From NCBI GenBank assembly GCA_027627225.1, contig CM051032.1, positions 65,761,137 to 65,825,136 on the forward strand: a DNA stretch of 64,000 nucleotides. The letters run 5' to 3'. The notes beneath the pieces were generated by a model. That model saw nothing but the letters and a program-made list of their open reading frames with translations, had not been told where the DNA came from and made no database searches. Positions within the stretch are counted from its first letter, which is position 1, and every line of letters begins with the position of its first letter. The stretch comes from Congeria kusceri. Taxonomy: Eukaryota; Mollusca; Bivalvia; Myida; Dreissenidae. A program made the translations under genes and the position numbers. Positions 56,201 to 62,200 of this stretch are shown in pieces.

Positions 56201-59200
56201 AAACTGGAAATATCAAGTTCTGAAGGCACTTGAATATGAAAAGATGGCAAGGATATCAATTGAAGAAAAGATCAACAGTCTGAATAACCTTTGTGAACAA
56301 AGGACTCAAGAAAATCTCAAAACGTTTGCAGAAATGAAAGCAAGTAAAGCATCACTCCATGACAATCAAGAAAAGCTGATGGCACTTTTTAAAAATCACA
56401 CCACAGAACACCAAACTGGTTACTCGGAGACAAATTGCACAGGGACTGAAGCTGTGTCTAATGTGCGCAAGTGCATGATTGCATTTTATGCATACCTAAG
56501 TAAGAGTATTGACAATTTGGAGGCATGGCAGACAATCGTCTTTGACGGTGTTCGCACCAACCATGGAAACGCCTATTCTGGAAAAACTGGCACATTTACA
56601 GCTCCAAGGGCTGGACAGTATGTGTTTTATGTACATATTCTTGGATCAAATCGTCCAATGGAACTCTGCCTGAAGAAAAATGACAATTGCCTACTGCTTC
56701 TGTACTCCCAAGGAACAGGCTCCTATGGCGCTGATGGAAACATGATTGTTGTAGACCTAGCCGAAGGCGACCGAGTGTACACAGTAAAACACGGAATATT
56801 TGGACAACCTCCATTCTATGTGCACAGCTCGTGGAGCAATTTTGCAGGCTTTATGTTACATTCTTTGTAAATATCCATGCTTTACGAACAATAGACGCTT
56901 CCACAAATGTCAATCATATTCAAATTAATCTGCAATATTATCCAATCATCGCACCTGGATATCACATGTTTAGCAGTTAAACAGTTTAATACAAAATGCC
57001 ATATTGTTGAATTCGATTCTAAAGACGGAATGGAAAGTGAGAACCGTAGCGGCTTGCACTTATTGTATATGTTGAATTAATAAGATAATAAGTACAGAGA
57101 TTCTCCAGTAAAGAAATATCTCATTTTACATGTGAAAACAATATAATTACTCGGTGTTGGTAATGATAATGTTTCATATAAACACTTGAAAATGTTAAAT
57201 AACCATCCAGTGTGCTGCAATCATTTCACATCCAGTGTTGCCAGCACATGGGGCAAGGACAATTCCCTGACTGTTCACCGAGATTTCCCTGACTAAGTCC
57301 AGTTTTTCACTGACCAAAACTACTCATTTTCTACTGCCTCCTCCCCTTTTAGCCATCCAAATCTTCAGGAAGGGCAGTCCATGAACAAATCTTATTTAAG
57401 CCACACTAGGACATTTACACAAACATTTAAGATATATTTCTGACTAAAAATAAGCATATTATGTACTTATACATATATTTTAGTAACTCAAAACACCTGA
57501 AGACTGTATTCTTTTTTTACCTTCAGTCATATTTTTCCCTGACTTTTCACTGATTTGTTTGGAATTTGAAATTTCCCTGACTTTTTTTCAAAATTCCTTG
57601 ACAATTCACTGACCTTGAAAAAAAATCAAATTTCGCTGACTTTTAACGTCTGCTGGCAACCCTGACATCATCATTATTACAAGCCACATTTGTTCACCAA
57701 TCTGCTTAGACTCAATAAACTGTGGTCAAACTGTTACCTTGTCCTTTACTGCTGTAGTTAAGTTCAATTTTTTTTATCTTTCCAACTGTTACGGCTTTTA
57801 AGATAAAAACGTCCGTCTGCCCAGGCTGCCAGAGTTGTCGGTTTTTAGAGACCGCGCCCGCAAGTTCCTGCAGACCGGTGTCGCCGTCTGGTCCGACCAG
57901 GTTGACCTTGACCACGCCCTCCTCTATACCAGCATCCTTGTAGCTTCCTGTCGTCACTGCTATCACATACTGCAGCACTGGAACATGGTGTATAAAGCTA
58001 AATAGAATTTGCAGCTAATTGGCAAGAACTCTGAGTGAAAAGAATCAACATGTATGAGAGATATTGATTATTTATGTTAAAACTATTTTTGGTATGCCTA
58101 CAAATTTTCATTTTAGCCAAAAGGATTAACCCTATAAAGCTTCGAAGTAATTTTGTTCTGACAAATATTTAAATAAATGAGTTATTTTACACATTTTTCT
58201 ATTAAATTTAAAACTGTATTACAACAGAAGAGTACACGGGATTACCTAAGCCCTTACAAATCTGTTGGTAACAAGAAACATAGAAATTCCCAAAAAAGCA
58301 ACATTTTCGAACCAAATGCATTAAGTCAGCACAAAAATAAAGTTTTTAGTAATGGTGATCTTGACCTTGACCCCACCAACCCCATATGCAATCCCTAGCG
58401 AGGTCTTTATATAAAAGGTATCTATGTATGAAGTTTCATTAAAATATCTCAATGTCTTCTCAAGCTATTAGGCGGAAACTGTTTGTCTATTTTTAGTAAC
58501 TGTGACCTTGACCCCACCCACCCCATATGCAATCCCAAGCCAGGTCTCGCTATAAGGTATCTATATATGAAGTTTCATTACAATTGCTCAATCCGTTCTC
58601 GGGTAAGAGAGCGGAAACGAAATGTTGACGCCAACACTACGCCCGCATGAACGATAACGACATACCCCAATCTAATAACCAACATTTTTCTTGGAAAAAT
58701 TTGGTTAAAATATTATGCAAAAAATTTTGGTTGTTTCACCCAAGCCATTCAATGGCTCACATAATGTATGTGTGAAGGCGGAAACTTACAAGGGAGAGAC
58801 GGGGCCCCTTTCCGCACCACTGGCATCTCTCGGCAGATGGAGCCATCGTCCTTGTCGAGGGCGAGCCACTGGTCTACATAGAACACTAGCTCCTCACTGG
58901 TGTCCATGTCACACATTTTCACCTGGATTGAGAGAGAGATATAGAGGATATTTGTTGGTTTCCGAGTATTTTATTTTATGAGTGGTCATATAAAACATAT
59001 TTTCACAAGTGGCAGAGCTACGAGTGAAAATATCAGTTTTCTATGACCACAAATGAAATAAAAGATGATCTTACACTGAAATCAACAAATTGTCCTTTTA
59101 TTTCATGGACGATAAAAATAAAAACAAGAGGGCCATGATGGCCCAAAGTGCTCACCTGAGCACTGGAACAGATGAAGACCATACTGTTGTGACAGGTTTG

Positions 59201-62200
59201 AAAATTAAGGTATCTGAACAATACACAGTGGGGGTAGGCACAATTTTGATTTAAAACATCGGTTAGTGCAACGGGCTAACTAAAGTACGAGTTGGGTAGT
59301 GGATGTGCGTTTTTTTGCTAATGGTTCTCAAATCATTTTACTCGATATTCTTACCTGACCCTTTTTCATTAAGTCATTGACAATTCTGGAAAATGCACAA
59401 ACAGTAGATTTTGATGTCTTTTTCGCAAACAGAAAACTAGTTGCAATGCGATAATTGCGATGGCTGTGCTATAAGGTAAAGTTTTGCTTTTTCTTTGATG
59501 ATTTTCTTTCCAATGATGATAAATGATGTTAATGCAGGCTCTGAAGACATAAAAGCTGCATGTACAAATAACTGCATGCAAGCCTTGCAACTGTTGGAAA
59601 TCAAATTTTATCAATCAATTTTTATGGTCATGCGCAAACTGTGTAAGTTTGGTCAACATTGAAAAAAAATCGTGTGTGCAAGCCAATCATTGATAACTTG
59701 TTTATGTTTTTTCCAAAACACAAGGGGCAATAACTCTGGTGTTTCTGGCCCGATCATGCTTATATTCTACTTCACCTGTCGTCTTACGTTCATAGACAAA
59801 CTGTACACGACTGGTGAAGATTGGATGAAAAATGAAGTCTCTATCCTGAATAATGTCCATTTTTGCATTTTTTTTTTCACAAATAAAGGGCAATAATTCT
59901 TGTGTTTCTGGTCCAATCTTGCTTATATTCGACTTCACCTTTAGTCTTATGGTCATAGACAAACTGTGCAAGATTGGTAAAGATTGGATGAAATATGAAG
60001 TCTCTATCCTGTATAATGTCCATTTTTGCATATTTTTTTCACAAACAAAGGGCAATAACTCTGAGGTTTCTGGTCCGATCTTGCTAATATTAGACTTCAA
60101 CTGTAATCTCATGGTAATAGACAAACTGTGCAAGATTGGTGAAGATTGGATGAAAAATGTCTCTCTGTTTCCTAAACAATGTCCATTTTTGTATATTTTT
60201 GTAATAAACAAAGGGCAATAACTCTGGTGTTTGAAACATGATCTGGCCCATTTATGACTTCTGCTGCGATCTGATGGTCATACACAAACTGTGAAAGTTT
60301 GGTTAAGATTGGATGGAAAATAAAGTCTATACGATGGAAAAGGGCACTTTTGCACTTTTTTTGCATGAAAAAGGGGCAATAACTCTGGTGTTCCTGGTCC
60401 GATTGGGCCCATTATCAAAATCGTCCAAAATTGTATGGTCATACACAAACTGTGCAATTTTGGTCAAAATTGCATGAAAAATGTAGTGTTTATTGCGATA
60501 ACGGTCCAAATTGTTGACGGCACATTGACGCCGGACGCCGTAGGAGAGGTCCCCTATACCAATAGCTCACCGAGCACTTCGTGCTCAGTTGAGCTAACAA
60601 GAGGGCCAAAATGGTCCTGGGTCGCTCACCTGAGTTTAATGAATCATACTGGCTTGTGAAAATTTAATCGCGTGTTATAAGATGTTTAAAGTAAAGTTGA
60701 CAACAGTTATCAACAATGGACCACTAACAGCCATGTCTTTTAGCAAATCAAAATAATTTGAAGGAATTTGGTAGACAGTCAGCCAAGGAACATTTAGGTG
60801 AAATTATTTTGAAATCGAGCCAGTGGTTTCAGATATAAAGATTTTAAAAGTTTACTATATAGTCATATAAGGAAAACTGCCCTGCCCTCTGGCAGCATTG
60901 TTTTTTTAAAGAACCAAATGATTTAAAGGAATTTGGTAGTTTCACCCAAGGAACATGGCTGTGAAATTATTTCAAAATTCAGCAATAGCTTTCAGACAAG
61001 AAGATTTATAATGTTTTCAATAAGGTCAAACAAGAAAACTGCCTCGCCCACTGACAAATTATATAACATGTAGAAAATTGGTAGAGGGTCACCCAAAGAA
61101 CATTTCTGTGAAATTATTTTAAAATCCAGCCAGTGGTTTCAGACAAGATTTTGTTTTAAAGTTTTCAACATAGCCATATAGGGAAAACTGCCCCACCCCC
61201 TGGCGGCCATGTTTTTTAACAAATCTAAATAGTTTTTTTTATAATTTGGTAGACGGTCACCCAAGAAGCATTTCTCTTAAATTATTTTGAAATCCAACCA
61301 GTGGTTTCGGACAAGAAGAACTTTAGAGTTTTCAATATAGCCATATAAAGAAAACTGCCCTGCCCCCTGGCAGCCATGTTTTTTAACGAATCATAATTTG
61401 AAGAAATTTGATAGAGGGTCACCCAACGAACATTTCTGTGAAATAATTTTCAAATCCAGCTAGTGGTTTCGGACAAGAAGATTTTAAAAGTTTTCAATAT
61501 AGCCAAATAAGGAAAACTGCCCCGTCCCCTGGCGGCCATGTTTTTTCAACGAATAAAATACAAATTTGAAGAAATTTGGGAGAAGTTAAACCTAAGGAAC
61601 ATTTCTGTCAAATCATTTTAAAATCCAGCCAGTGGTTTCGGACAAGAAGATTTAAAAAAAGTTTTCAATACAGCCATATAGGGAAAACTGCCCCGCCCCC
61701 TGGCGGCCATGTTTTTTAACGAATCAAAGGAATTTGAAGAAATTTGATAGAGGGTCACATAAGGAACATTTCTGTGAAATTATTTTGAAATCCAGCCAGT
61801 GGTTTCGGATAAGAAGATTTTAAAAGTTTTCATTATAGCCATGTAAGGAAAACTACCCCACCCCCCTGGCAGCCATGTTTTTTAACAAATCAAAAGAATT
61901 TTAAGAAATGAAGTAAAGGATCATCCATCTAACATTTTTATTAAATGATTATGAAATCCAGCAAGTGGTTTTGGAAAAGAAGAATTTTAAAGTTTTCAAT
62001 ATAGTCATATAAGGAAAACTACCCCGCCGCCTGGCGGCCATGTTTTTTTACGAATCAAATTAATTTGAAGAAATTTGGTAGAGGGTCATCCAATAAACAT
62101 TTCTGTAAAATTATTTTAAAATCCAGCCAGTGGTTTCGGACAAGAAGATTTTTAAACTTTTAAAATAACTGAGTTTAAGGCATCCCAGTTTTGACCCCAG

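Noticed and set aside
59702..60211. 169-codon minus and 122-codon plus frames
   Set aside because: Both overlap in R1 internal repeats and show the repeat period, not a protein family.
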